Part shown: positions 53,154 through 61,332 of the stretch, one piece after another
Position numbering within the stretch: the first letter of the stretch is position 1
How the letters are laid out: the number at the start of each line of letters is the position of its first letter
Assembly (NCBI RefSeq): GCF_004152935.1
Contig: NZ_SETE01000002.1
Span: forward strand, 434,001-498,000
Source of the DNA: Brumimicrobium glaciale
GTDB taxonomy: Bacteria; Bacteroidota; Bacteroidia; Flavobacteriales_D; Crocinitomicaceae
DNA: 64,000 nucleotides
Direction: 5' to 3'
Notes under the pieces: generated by a model
The model's input: only the letters and a program-made list of their open reading frames with translations
What the model was told of the DNA's origin: nothing
Database searches by the model: none
Program-made: the position numbers and the translations under genes

Positions 53154-53621
53154 TTAATCCCAATATTTATCGTCGTTATTCTCTACAAATTTCAATTCAT
53201 CATGAAGCTCTGCAATCTTTTGCATTTCTGACGGAGTTGCTTTTTCTTGAATTACCATAAATAATTCTCTTTCTTCAAACCTGATATGTCGATCAAGTTC
53301 CTCTTCAATGTGATTGATTGTTTTGTCAAGATCATTTTCCTCAGTAAATAAACGGATTAGTCTTCGGTGTTCTGTAAGTGCTTTTTTAATCATTTCATCT
53401 TCATCACCAAGAATAGGGAAAATATATTTCTCTTCATCAGCGAAATGAGGCTTCAAATGATTTTCAAAAAACCAGTCATTGTATTTTTTAATTCTTTCTA
53501 CAGAAACTCCATTTTTAATCCCTTTTCGAATTTTCCAACACAAAAGAAGCCCTTGGTGATGCTCTCTACTAAACGATTTAATTGATTCATGTCGCTTAAG
53601 TGGTTTCATTTTGCTTTCCAT
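53154..53621 (-). CDS. hemerythrin HHE-domain protein
   Basis: A 155-aa four-helix bundle with a di-iron site. Ligands visible: HH in REHHQGLLL, the H/E pair in NHLKPHFADEEKYIF, His in LTEHRRLIRLF and the RHIRFEERELF pair. Bacterial members sense or bind oxygen, NO or iron, or repair iron-sulfur centres. It is part of a minus-strand run that contains a truncated hemoglobin and thiol peroxidase, which points to NO or oxidative stress. Ends 12 nt from the convergent GlcD gene. Confidence 0.87.
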   Translation of the reverse strand: MESKMKPLKRHESIKSFSREHHQGLLLCWKIRKGIKNGVSVERIKKYNDWFFENHLKPHFADEEKYIFPILGDEDEMIKKALTEHRRLIRLFTEENDLDKTINHIEEELDRHIRFEERELFMVIQEKATPSEMQKIAELHDELKFVENNDDKYWD

Positions 53622-53622
53622 T

Positions 53623-53946
53623 TTATCTAATTTGTCTATGTAAGTGTGAAATTATTGTTGAAGTATCAGTGTCAGCATATACACCGTACGCATTCAGAAG
53701 TACACCTTTCACATCATGCTTATTTGAAGAAATCGCATACACAATCATTGAGTCTCCTGGATCATTTTCTCCTTCAAAACGATGAATTTCATCAATAACG
53801 AAGTCTTTTTCAGACAATGCTAAATCTGATTTTCTACAAACAATACAATCTTTTGTAGCTTCAATATAAAAATCAGTAGTATAACCGCGTTTCATTAAAT
53901 CATTAATCGCCTCGGATACTGTTTCATACGTTGGTTTTCTTTTCAT
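53623..53946 (-). CDS. conserved hypothetical protein (small family mislabelled PRPP synthetase)
   Basis: A 107-aa protein with IDEIHRFEGENDPGDSMIVY and NAYGVYADTDT blocks and two pairs of cysteines (CIVC). Small proteins with this block are common in Bacteroidota and are often labelled phosphoribosylpyrophosphate synthetase, but they are far too short and lack the PRPP-binding and ATP motifs of that enzyme. No function can be given. It starts just 1 nt upstream of the hemerythrin gene and is co-transcribed with it. Confidence 0.65.
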   Translation of the reverse strand: MKRKPTYETVSEAINDLMKRGYTTDFYIEATKDCIVCRKSDLALSEKDFVIDEIHRFEGENDPGDSMIVYAISSNKHDVKGVLLNAYGVYADTDTSTIISHLHRQIR

Positions 53947-53968
53947 GATTTCAAATTTAAAGCAATAC

Positions 53969-54547
53969 CTAATTTGGCATTACCATGATATGAGCTCTAT
54001 GAGTACCTGGATCCATAATCCAAGGCATTCCCGGAGCAGAAGGTGAAAGAGGAAGCCCTGTTGACTCTTGAGTTGCATAAGGAATGTAAATCACATAACG
54101 TAATTTACCTTCCTCTAAAACTCCTGTTTTTACATCTAAATTTTCTTCTTTACCACTAAAAACATACATCATGCTTTGACCTTTAGGAAAATCCAATTCT
54201 CCAGAATCAATTTCAACTTTTCTAATCTCTCTTACTTCAATAGGAGATTTTCCTTCTGACTTCAAAACTCTGCCGCGCTGAAAGAAGTCTTCAAGCTCTG
54301 TATAATAGCACACAATTTGAATTCCGTCTTTATTTGGATCATCTGCAACACATGTCAAATAACTTTTAGAATCTCTCAAAACAGTCATTTCTACACCGTC
54401 GGCATAACCAATTACTTTGGCTTCATTTTTATCTTTTTCAGGTAAAAAATGAGTTGCTAAATTAATTTTAGCTTCATTACTCAATGCTTCTTGTGAAAAT
54501 CCAGTTGAAACCAATAAAAAAGAAATTCCTAATATTATATTTTTCAT
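53969..54547 (-). CDS. exported hypothetical protein
   Basis: A 192-aa secreted protein with a signal peptide (1-19, STGFSQ). The start is the ATG at 54547; a longer frame to 54583 lacks a signal sequence. A strand pattern (VIGYADGVEMTVLRDSKSYL, TCVADDPNKDGIQIVCYY) follows, with one conserved-looking histidine pair near the C-terminus (GTHRAHIMVM). No family known. Probably in the same transcript as the hemerythrin and peroxidase genes. Confidence 0.6.
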   Translation of the reverse strand: MKNIILGISFLLVSTGFSQEALSNEAKINLATHFLPEKDKNEAKVIGYADGVEMTVLRDSKSYLTCVADDPNKDGIQIVCYYTELEDFFQRGRVLKSEGKSPIEVREIRKVEIDSGELDFPKGQSMMYVFSGKEENLDVKTGVLEEGKLRYVIYIPYATQESTGLPLSPSAPGMPWIMDPGTHRAHIMVMPN

Positions 54548-54611
54548 ATTCTTATTTTTTCGATAAGGTATGAAAATAAACACACTTTATAATGTCAACA
54601 CAGAAACAAGT

Positions 54612-55103
54612 TTACACTTTATCTAAAGCTGCTTGATAATCTGGTTCGTCCGTTACCTCCTGAACTAATTCAGCATATTGAATTACTAAATTTTCATCAG
54701 TAACAATTACACCTCTTGCGTGTAACCCATTTAACGGCCCACCTTCCATCACGATTCCCAACTTATTAGCATCTCTGTAACGAAAATCAGATGCTGTTAC
54801 AGCATTTTCAATTCCTTCCGAAGAACAAAAACGTTTAAATGCAAATGGTAAATCCAATGATGCGAAAACTAAATCAACATCGTTTCTATCTTTCAATTTG
54901 TCTGCAAATTTACTTAATTGCATTGCACAAACAGCCGTATCAACACTTGGGAAAATATTAAAAACTACTTTCTTTCCTTTTAAATCTTTCGTGTTTAATT
55001 CAGATAAATCTGCTTTCACTAATTTCATTTCAGGCAAAGTATCTCCAACTTTTGGGAAGCTGCCGTTTGTCTTAATTGCTGTTCCTTTAAATTTAATTTC
55101 CAT
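54612..55103 (-). CDS. tpx: thiol peroxidase
   Basis: A 163-aa atypical two-cysteine peroxiredoxin reducing peroxides in the periplasm or cytoplasm. FPSVDTAVCA gives the peroxidatic Cys59 and RFCSSEGIEN the resolving Cys93; the DLPFAFKRFC block is diagnostic of Tpx. Full length. It sits among stress genes of the same strand. Confidence 0.96.
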   Translation of the reverse strand: MEIKFKGTAIKTNGSFPKVGDTLPEMKLVKADLSELNTKDLKGKKVVFNIFPSVDTAVCAMQLSKFADKLKDRNDVDLVFASLDLPFAFKRFCSSEGIENAVTASDFRYRDANKLGIVMEGGPLNGLHARGVIVTDENLVIQYAELVQEVTDEPDYQAALDKV

Positions 55104-55241
55104 TTCTTTATAATTATTAATGTTTAATTATTAGTGTTTAACGACCCTATTACTTATCATATTTCACTTTTTTCTATTCACTTATCTAGTCTTTGAGATT
55201 TCTTATCAAAGACTAGAAAACGCATAGTTTTCTTGCGGACA

Positions 55242-55646
55242 CTATCTATGTAAACTGTTTTCTGGACGATGATTCCAGATTGCTAAAAACAAACCTGTCG
55301 ACATTTTTCTTGCCCCATTTTTTGCTCTATCTGCTAATCTTCCTTCAAACATTTCGTCAATGGTTTTAAACCATAAACGCATCCAATGGGCAAAATGTTC
55401 TTGCGTAACGCCATAATTCATATTTTGATCAACTTCGGCATGGACCCTTGGTGGATTGCCTTTAAATTTAGGAATTCCAAATAAATTAGTTTCCCAAAAA
55501 TCTGTAAGTTTTTCTAGATGTGGCGGCCATTGTTCAGCTGAAAGATGCGCATTAAAAATAGGTCCCAAGACTTCATCCGCTCTTATTTTATCATAGAAAG
55601 CATGAACCAATTTACTTACATCTTCTCTGTTTTCTATCTCTTTCAT
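55242..55646 (-). CDS. group III truncated hemoglobin
   Basis: A 134-aa two-on-two hemoglobin. Blocks typical of group III: VSKLVHAFYDKIRADEVLGP, WPPHLEKLTDFWETNLFG and YGVTQEHFAHWMRLWFKTID (proximal His in HFAHW). Group III globins bind O2 and NO and are linked to NO or peroxide resistance. It overlaps the upstream cupin gene by 4 nt (ATGA), so both are translated together. Confidence 0.93.
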   Translation of the reverse strand: MKEIENREDVSKLVHAFYDKIRADEVLGPIFNAHLSAEQWPPHLEKLTDFWETNLFGIPKFKGNPPRVHAEVDQNMNYGVTQEHFAHWMRLWFKTIDEMFEGRLADRAKNGARKMSTGLFLAIWNHRPENSLHR

Positions 55647-56017
55647 GATTTAGAATCTTCGGCTACTTTTTCAACACGTTCTGGTGAATCTAATTTCGAT
55701 AAAGTTAATCGAACTACACTTTCTTCATTGGCCAATAAATCATGAGGTATATTTCCCTCAAGGGTTAAAATATCACCTTTTTTAAGTTGATGCTTCTCCC
55801 CTTTTACTCCAAATTCAATTGAACCTTCTAGTAAATGTACTACAATTGGAAAAGCAGTTTTGTGTTCTTTCATTATTTGCCCTTTTTTAAAGGCAATTCT
55901 AATTTCCTTAGAGAAAGAAGTTTCTAATACTACAGATATTTTTACTTTATCATCTGTAAAGACTAAATCGTTATAAAAAGAATTTTGTTCCATTTTGCTT
56001 GACATTATATTTAACAT
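55643..56017 (-). CDS. cupin-domain protein
   Basis: A 124-aa single-domain cupin: FPIVVHLLEGSIEFGVKGEK and LKKGDILTLEGNIPHDLLAN give the metal-site strands (Glu and His). Small cupins with globins in this phylum are thought to act in haem/NO or sulfur stress, but the reaction is unknown. The first Met codon (56017) lies within a palindromic operator candidate (56005-56026), so translation may start at a later Met (56005 or 55993), giving 120 or 116 aa. It is the first gene of the globin transcript. Confidence 0.78.
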   Translation of the reverse strand: MLNIMSSKMEQNSFYNDLVFTDDKVKISVVLETSFSKEIRIAFKKGQIMKEHKTAFPIVVHLLEGSIEFGVKGEKHQLKKGDILTLEGNIPHDLLANEESVVRLTLSKLDSPERVEKVAEDSKS

Positions 56018-56026
56018 TAAATATAA
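56005..56026. promoter_or_regulatory. 22-bp palindromic operator candidate of the globin operon
   Basis: TTATATTTA-ACAT-TAAATATAA: 9-bp perfect arms with a 4-nt centre, over the first possible start codon of the cupin gene. It fits a dimeric repressor (Rrf2/NsrR-like or other) that would block the promoter/start of the cupin-globin unit. No matching regulator gene is in the window. Confidence 0.55.
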
Positions 56027-56089
56027 GCAAAATTAAGCATTCAGCCAATAAAAGACAAGTTTATCCTTTATAGTTTTTAGGAAATAAAA

Positions 56090-56115
56090 AGAGGAGAACT
56101 ATAAAGCTCTCCTCT
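56090..56115 (-). terminator. terminator of the L31 gene
   Basis: Inverted repeat AGAGGAGAACT / AGCTCTCCTCT (one mismatch) followed on the minus strand by a T-rich run (56082-56090). Confidence 0.8.
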
Positions 56116-56138
56116 TCAATATGTTTATAGTTGGGTCA

Positions 56139-56396
56139 CTATTTTTTCATGTGACGCGCATATCTATTCTTAAACTTATCAATACGACCTGCAGTATCAA
56201 CGTATTGCTCTTTACCTGTGAAGTAAGGGTGAGACATGTGAGAAATATCCAACTTAATAAGTGGGTACTCTGCACCATCTTCCCATTCAATTGTTTCCGT
56301 AGATGCAGCGCATGAACGTGTAACAAATGAATACTCATTCGTCATATCTTTAAATACTACTAAACGGTAGTTTTCTGGGTGTATATCTTTTTTCAT
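56139..56396 (-). CDS. rpmE2: 50S ribosomal protein L31, type B
   Basis: An 85-aa L31. [20 protein letters not shown], the [20 protein letters not shown] block and absence of the zinc CxxC pair mark the type B form. Many bacteria use type B when zinc is limiting, but in Bacteroidota it is often the only copy. It has its own promoter and terminator. Confidence 0.96.
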   Translation of the reverse strand: MKKDIHPENYRLVVFKDMTNEYSFVTRSCAASTETIEWEDGAEYPLIKLDISHMSHPYFTGKEQYVDTAGRIDKFKNRYARHMKK

Positions 56397-56434
56397 TTCA
56401 ACTAAAATTTCTTGTTCTATCTAAAATCGGATGG

Positions 56435-56466
56435 CAAATTTAATAATTAAAATTCAATTCACACAA
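56435..56466 (-). promoter_or_regulatory. promoter of rpmE2
   Basis: Minus-strand TTG (56466-56464), 21-nt spacer, TAAATTTG (56442-56435), exact match to consensus, about 38 nt before the ATG. Confidence 0.6.
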
Positions 56467-56745
56467 TCGAAGTGCGAAATATTTCAATATTAAATTTCTT
56501 CTGACAAATATAACCTAATTAGTTTGCTATTTGAAGCTTGACAAGAAATAAATTCCAAAATATTCATTTCTGTTTGTTTTGGGGATCCTTTAGCAGACTT
56601 ATTTTTGATTAAACCTTTTCAATAGTTAGAAAAATCAGCTTCTATTACTTTATTAAAATCCTTATTATTACCACAATTGAAAATGAATTTCTCAAAATAA
56701 AACCGATAATAAATCGTTACATTAGCAGCATCAAAAAATATCACT
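56467..56745. other. non-coding region between divergent genes
   Basis: AT-rich, no gene, RNA or repeat recognised. It should contain the promoter of the lipoprotein gene at 56746, which could not be identified with certainty. Confidence 0.4.
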
Positions 56746-58137
56746 TTGAGAAAATTAATTTATTTACTTCCATTTATACTATTTGCTTGGTTGACCTCCT
56801 ACCTTACAAGTTGTAAAAAAGACGTTTTATTCTCTAAAGATTACCTCTCTTTTTCTGCAGATACAGTCTTGTTTGACACTGTTTTCACCACGATAGGTTC
56901 AACTACAAAAAGATTGAAAATTTACAACACATCTAATCAACCTGTAAAGGTGAAAAGTGTTATTTTGGTTGGTGGAGAGAACTCTCCATTCAGAATAAAT
57001 TTAGATGGAGTTTCCGGAACAATTTTTAAAGATTTCGTAATTCCAGCTGATGATAGTCTATTTATGTTTGTGGAAGTGACATTGGGAGAAAACAATGACA
57101 CCGTACCAATGATTATTGAAGACATAGTTGAATTCGAAACCAATGGAAAAATGCAAAGTGTGCAATTGGCTGCTTGGGGACAAGACGCGTATTTTCATTA
57201 TAAAGACTTGAACGAAGGAATATGGGATAACTTGAAACCACATGTTATTTATGATTTCGCCTTAGTAGATGAAGGTAAGTCTTTGACAATAGAGGCTGGT
57301 ACACGAATTTACATGCATAAAGGGGCTATTCTTTATGTAAACAAAGGAGAATTACATATTGAAGGTGAATATGAAAACAAAGTAATTATTGAAGGAGATC
57401 GATTAGAGCCATTTTATAAAGATGTGAAAGGTCAATATTATGGAATCTATTTTAATGAAGCACTTTCATCCACCATTGATAATGCAATTATAAAAAACGG
57501 GACAGCTGGTGTTCACGTTTTTGGAAACAATTCTTCAAATAGTGGATATACAGTTGAAATTACCAATACTGAAATTTCTAATCACGCCAGTTATGGAATT
57601 TTTAATTACTCTGGTGGAAAAGTTAAAGGTGAAAATTTGAATATTCATAGTAATGGATTATATGCCTATTTCTTATTAGAAGGAGGAAGTCACAACTTTA
57701 GACACTCTCAATTTTTGAGTTATGGTTCTGATGGGAATCAACCAGCTGTGGCGATTAAGAACTACTTCACAAGAGAAGATAAAATTACATATATCGGAAA
57801 TGTTGGCGAAGGCGCTTTTTACAACTCAATAATATACGGTGGTGGAGATTTTCAAATTGCTTATGACACTATTACCAATAATGGAGCAGTTTCGATTGAT
57901 ATAGAATACAACACCAATTTCATTAGACAAAAAACGGTTCCAACAAATGCGGGATTTGTTAGCAATACATGGAACGTAAATCCTAATTTCGAAAACGTTG
58001 CGGGTAAAGAATTTATCATTAGAAGTAATTCTTCATGCAGAAACAATGGCAGTAGTGCTTTTGCTACTCAAAAAGATATTATTGGTACTTTTCGAGATAT
58101 GGCTGCACCTGACATCGGTGCCTACGAGTTAGATTGA
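56746..58137 (+). CDS. lipoprotein with beta-helix-like region, TTG start
   Basis: A 463-aa lipoprotein. The start appears to be TTG (56746), since no ATG in frame lies nearby and the signal peptide begins right there: MRKLIYLLPFILFAWLTSYL, lipobox LTSC with Cys23. An Ig-like domain (about 40-140) is followed by a right-handed beta-helix-type region (about 165-440; repeats such as YYGIYFNEALSSTIDNAIIK, NGTAGVHVFGNNSS) and a C-terminal DIGAYELD motif common in Bacteroidota surface proteins. Likely exposed on the outer membrane. It runs into the Ntox23-like gene. Confidence 0.78.
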   Translation: MRKLIYLLPFILFAWLTSYLTSCKKDVLFSKDYLSFSADTVLFDTVFTTIGSTTKRLKIYNTSNQPVKVKSVILVGGENSPFRINLDGVSGTIFKDFVIPADDSLFMFVEVTLGENNDTVPMIIEDIVEFETNGKMQSVQLAAWGQDAYFHYKDLNEGIWDNLKPHVIYDFALVDEGKSLTIEAGTRIYMHKGAILYVNKGELHIEGEYENKVIIEGDRLEPFYKDVKGQYYGIYFNEALSSTIDNAIIKNGTAGVHVFGNNSSNSGYTVEITNTEISNHASYGIFNYSGGKVKGENLNIHSNGLYAYFLLEGGSHNFRHSQFLSYGSDGNQPAVAIKNYFTREDKITYIGNVGEGAFYNSIIYGGGDFQIAYDTITNNGAVSIDIEYNTNFIRQKTVPTNAGFVSNTWNVNPNFENVAGKEFIIRSNSSCRNNGSSAFATQKDIIGTFRDMAAPDIGAYELD

Positions 58138-58139
58138 AA

Positions 58140-59054
58140 ATGAGATTAAAACTCTATCATATTCTTTTTTTAACTCTATTGAGTTCTCACTTGACAGCCC
58201 AAAAATGGTCAGGAGAATATTGGGGACTTCAAGTAGGAATTTCTGCTGACATTGGAACACACATCAATCAAATTGGATTGAAAGTTCAAGGTTATTACAC
58301 ATCAGAATTTATTCAATTCAACTTAGGAAATCAAATCAGATTTAACACTTCTAATTTAGGCGGTCGGAAAAATTATGTCACACAAAGGATTAACACTGGA
58401 ATTGCTCTTTTTGGAGGAGAAAAAAACAGTAGACCACAACTGATTCTCGACGGACTAAATCACCAAAGTCAGCATGATTATGCCATTGCTTATAACTATC
58501 TCTGGTATACTGACAATGCAGGAACTTCTCAACGTTCTGGAGGATTTGGGCTCCACATTAAACAAATTAGTTTTTATGTGGAGAATGATTTATTCTCTGG
58601 AACAGGTGGCGATAGATTCAGAACAAGTCACGCAAGCGTAAGTTATCATGACGATTTATACAACTTTAGTTTGAACACACAATTATGGACTGGTGACACC
58701 AGAGGAACGCGACTCTTAAATACTGTTGACAGCATGTACATCATTGGATATAAAGATTTGAGTACAACACAATATGGAAGGTCAAGTAACGGAATTCTTA
58801 GTGTAGGATTTGATTATCAAATAATCTATGGAAATCATTTTTCGGCAGTTGCAGGAATTGATAGTGAACGCGTCCGTCATGGATTGCAAAATAGGTTTAT
58901 GCACAATAAGAAATTCATTCCAATGCGTTGGAGAAAACCGAATGTTAATTACCCAATGCTCAATTCAGATGGTTATCCAGTGCATTATAAAGAAGAAGCT
59001 GCGCCCGCTAAACTTTTCTTCCAGTTTGGATTGAATAGGAGTTTTACTTATTAA
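58140..59054 (+). CDS. exported protein with polymorphic-toxin type 23 (Ntox23)-like domain
   Basis: A 304-aa exported protein: signal peptide (1-20, LTAQ) and one domain (about 25-295). Blocks such as GTHINQIGLKVQGYYT, LDGLNHQSQHDYAIAYNYLW, YTDNAGTSQRSGGFGLHIKQ, GGDRFRTSHASVSY and RVRHGLQNRFMHNKKFIPMR agree with the family called Ntox23 in Bacteroidota. The strand-rich sequence, signal peptide and terminal aromatic residue (RSFTY) look more like an outer-membrane barrel than a toxin. It begins 2 nt after the lipoprotein stop and is likely co-transcribed. No immunity gene follows. Confidence 0.65.
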   Translation: MRLKLYHILFLTLLSSHLTAQKWSGEYWGLQVGISADIGTHINQIGLKVQGYYTSEFIQFNLGNQIRFNTSNLGGRKNYVTQRINTGIALFGGEKNSRPQLILDGLNHQSQHDYAIAYNYLWYTDNAGTSQRSGGFGLHIKQISFYVENDLFSGTGGDRFRTSHASVSYHDDLYNFSLNTQLWTGDTRGTRLLNTVDSMYIIGYKDLSTTQYGRSSNGILSVGFDYQIIYGNHFSAVAGIDSERVRHGLQNRFMHNKKFIPMRWRKPNVNYPMLNSDGYPVHYKEEAAPAKLFFQFGLNRSFTY

Positions 59055-59483
59055 AAAGGAATGAATAATTAAGCGAAAATTCGCAGAGGGGCAAAGTTTC
59101 GCAGGGTTTTCACGGAGGTTCGCAAAGGAAAAAGAAAGAAAAAAGAGTTATGCGGAGATTCTCAGAGTTTTCGCACTTGTACAGAGCATTCTAAGATATA
59201 ACCTAATTATTTGTATATTATTTCAAGTCTTTTCAATATGTTTTCTCTTGCCTCTTCAATGCCTTCGACAGGCTCATTCAACGGATTACTCTTCGGTGAC
59301 TAGCCTGCAGAAGTAAATTTTCGCAGAGAAGAGAAAAAGGGAAGGTTTGAGGAGTGAATGGAATAAAGAATTATGCAAAGACTTGAAAGAACAAAAACGC
59401 TTGTATTGATTTGAGGCGGATGAAAAACATGAATAAGGAGATTGAAAAATTGATAAGTTAAACCACATAAAATTATAAATAAA
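59055..59483. repeat. remnants of TTCGCAGAG-type repeats and a 13-bp dispersed motif
   Basis: Several imperfect TTCGCAGAG / TCGCAAAG copies (59080-59130 and about 59320-59335) surround A/G-rich stretches. The 13-mer TTCGACAGGCTCA occurs at 59264-59276 and also at 39108-39120 (complement). No gene is seen in this stretch. Confidence 0.6.
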
Positions 59484-59507
59484 AAGGGCGACATAAATGT
59501 CGCCCTT
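59484..59507 (-). terminator. terminator of the PA-domain T9SS gene
   Basis: Perfect 11-bp stem AAGGGCGACAT / ATGTCGCCCTT with a 2-nt loop; A-run to the left gives the T-run on the minus strand. Confidence 0.9.
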
Positions 59508-59530
59508 CTTTTAAAATATTTTAAAGCTGC

Positions 59531-61255
59531 TTAGTGATTAACCACTACTTGCATTGTGTGAGTCATGTTGTTTGTCAAGTATACCTTAACGATATAAACT
59601 CCATTCTCAACACTTGCTACATTCATAGTTGCAGTTTCAGCATTGTTAGCTACATTTTGAGAAACTACTGTTTGTCCCATCATGTTAACTAATTCAACCT
59701 TATTCACTTCGTTACTTTTGAAATCTACATTCAATAAGTCAGAAGCAGGAGAAGGATAAGCATTCATTTTGATTGCTAATTTCTCTTGGTTTAAACTTAC
59801 TTTAGCAGCATCAATAAATCCAACAGTTACACCCGTTACAGTTTCTGGTCCAAATCCTCTTGGGTCAAAATCACCAGCAACTTCAATAGGGAACATTGGT
59901 TGTAAATAGTAATCAATATTGAATGTGTAATCTCTAGTTGCATCATGTCCTAAAAATACATTTTCATCATACGTAGTTGCACAGAACATGTAACGAACGT
60001 CATTTTCTAAAGCCATAACATCAGCATTATCAAATGGAGCTGTAACTGTTACACCTGCAGCATCAGTTGTATATTGGTAAATTTTTTCATACATCAATAT
60101 TGGCGCACCGATTGGAACAGTATATCCTGGGTCGTTAATATCTGTAAACAAGTCATCATATTTAATAACTTGAATCATAATATCTAAACCAACTAAAGAA
60201 GGATCTATTGCATCAGCACCTTTTGAAGCTGAGAAAGAAATGAATTTTGGAGCTAAAAGACTTGCATTAGCATCTTTAAATGTCATACAAGAAGAAAACT
60301 GAGCTACTGGAGAAACTGCTCTTAAACCAGTCAATCCTGAAGGCTTCATTGTTGTTTCATCAATATTTGCATAAGACAAGTCAGTTGGACTGATTACGAA
60401 ATCAGATTCCAAAGCATCATCAAAAATATACTCATCAGTTGTACCACTTGAAATTGAATACATTAATTTGTAATACCCTTCTGCCCAAGTAGCAGGAGCG
60501 AAATCTGGCAAGCTAAACAAAATACTATCACCTGAAACGATGGTAGCTGAAGTTGAAGTTTCGTTATAGATTTCATTTCCATTAAAAGTAATCACTGCAT
60601 TAAGCACTACTTCTGTTTGATCAGCACTACCATAGTTAAAACCATAAGCAGCAAGATCAACTTGATACTCGTTTCCTGTAGCTGCTAAAGCAGAAGGAAT
60701 TGAAGAGTATTTTGGACGTAAAATTTGTGAAGCTTTAATTCCAAGGTCATTAGCAAAGTAACCTTCTTTGTTACCGATAAAAACGTTAACAGGTCCATTT
60801 TGCATTTCTGCCATTATAGTAGCTCCGTCTGTTTGAGAAAGCATGATCGCTGGAATATTAACTAATAATCCGTCAGTACCACCTGCCATAGCAATTGGAG
60901 CACCTGGAATGTTATTAATAATTACACAAGCAATTGCTCCTGCAGCTTCTGCTTTCAACACTTTTGATGAAAACGAACAGTCAGCTCTATAAACTACTGC
61001 AATTTTTCCTGCTATTGCTGCTGCATTTGTTGCTGAAGTACATGCTGTACTATCAGCTCCATAAGCAACTAAGTCACCTGTTACTGAGTTAGCTGGAAGA
61101 CCAAAGTCTGGATTTGCCCAGTCACTTGCTGGCATTCCGTAGGTCATTTCATAACCTCCTGCGATATTAGCTGGGCTAAGACCTAGGAAAATTACTTGGG
61201 CATTCATTGCTCCCGCAAATAATAATGCCAATCCTAAAAGTAAATTTTTTTTCAT
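59531..61255 (-). CDS. PA-domain protein with T9SS sorting domain
   Basis: A 574-aa secreted protein: signal peptide (1-19, GAMNAQ), a protease-associated (PA) domain (about 60-160; IAVVYRADCSFSSKVLKAEA, AGAIACVIINN, VNIPAIMLSQTDGATIMAEM), a long region of beta-sandwich repeats without enzyme motif, and a T9SS type A domain (about 495-574; MNAYPSPASDLLNVDFKS, GVYIVKVYLTNNMTHTMQVV). PA domains usually accompany peptidases, but no catalytic domain is present. It may be a surface adhesin or peptidase accessory. The start has an A-rich leader. Confidence 0.85.
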   Translation of the reverse strand: MKKNLLLGLALLFAGAMNAQVIFLGLSPANIAGGYEMTYGMPASDWANPDFGLPANSVTGDLVAYGADSTACTSATNAAAIAGKIAVVYRADCSFSSKVLKAEAAGAIACVIINNIPGAPIAMAGGTDGLLVNIPAIMLSQTDGATIMAEMQNGPVNVFIGNKEGYFANDLGIKASQILRPKYSSIPSALAATGNEYQVDLAAYGFNYGSADQTEVVLNAVITFNGNEIYNETSTSATIVSGDSILFSLPDFAPATWAEGYYKLMYSISSGTTDEYIFDDALESDFVISPTDLSYANIDETTMKPSGLTGLRAVSPVAQFSSCMTFKDANASLLAPKFISFSASKGADAIDPSLVGLDIMIQVIKYDDLFTDINDPGYTVPIGAPILMYEKIYQYTTDAAGVTVTAPFDNADVMALENDVRYMFCATTYDENVFLGHDATRDYTFNIDYYLQPMFPIEVAGDFDPRGFGPETVTGVTVGFIDAAKVSLNQEKLAIKMNAYPSPASDLLNVDFKSNEVNKVELVNMMGQTVVSQNVANNAETATMNVASVENGVYIVKVYLTNNMTHTMQVVVNH

Positions 61256-61332
61256 AGTATTTATTTTTCAATTATTTATAGCGAAATTAACGTATTTAAA
61301 GTTAAATAAAAAATTAAAGTGAATCTAAATAA

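Noticed and set aside
53623-53946. Ribose-phosphate pyrophosphokinase (PRPP synthetase)
   Set aside because: The 107-aa protein lacks the ATP- and PRPP-binding loops and is one third of the needed length.
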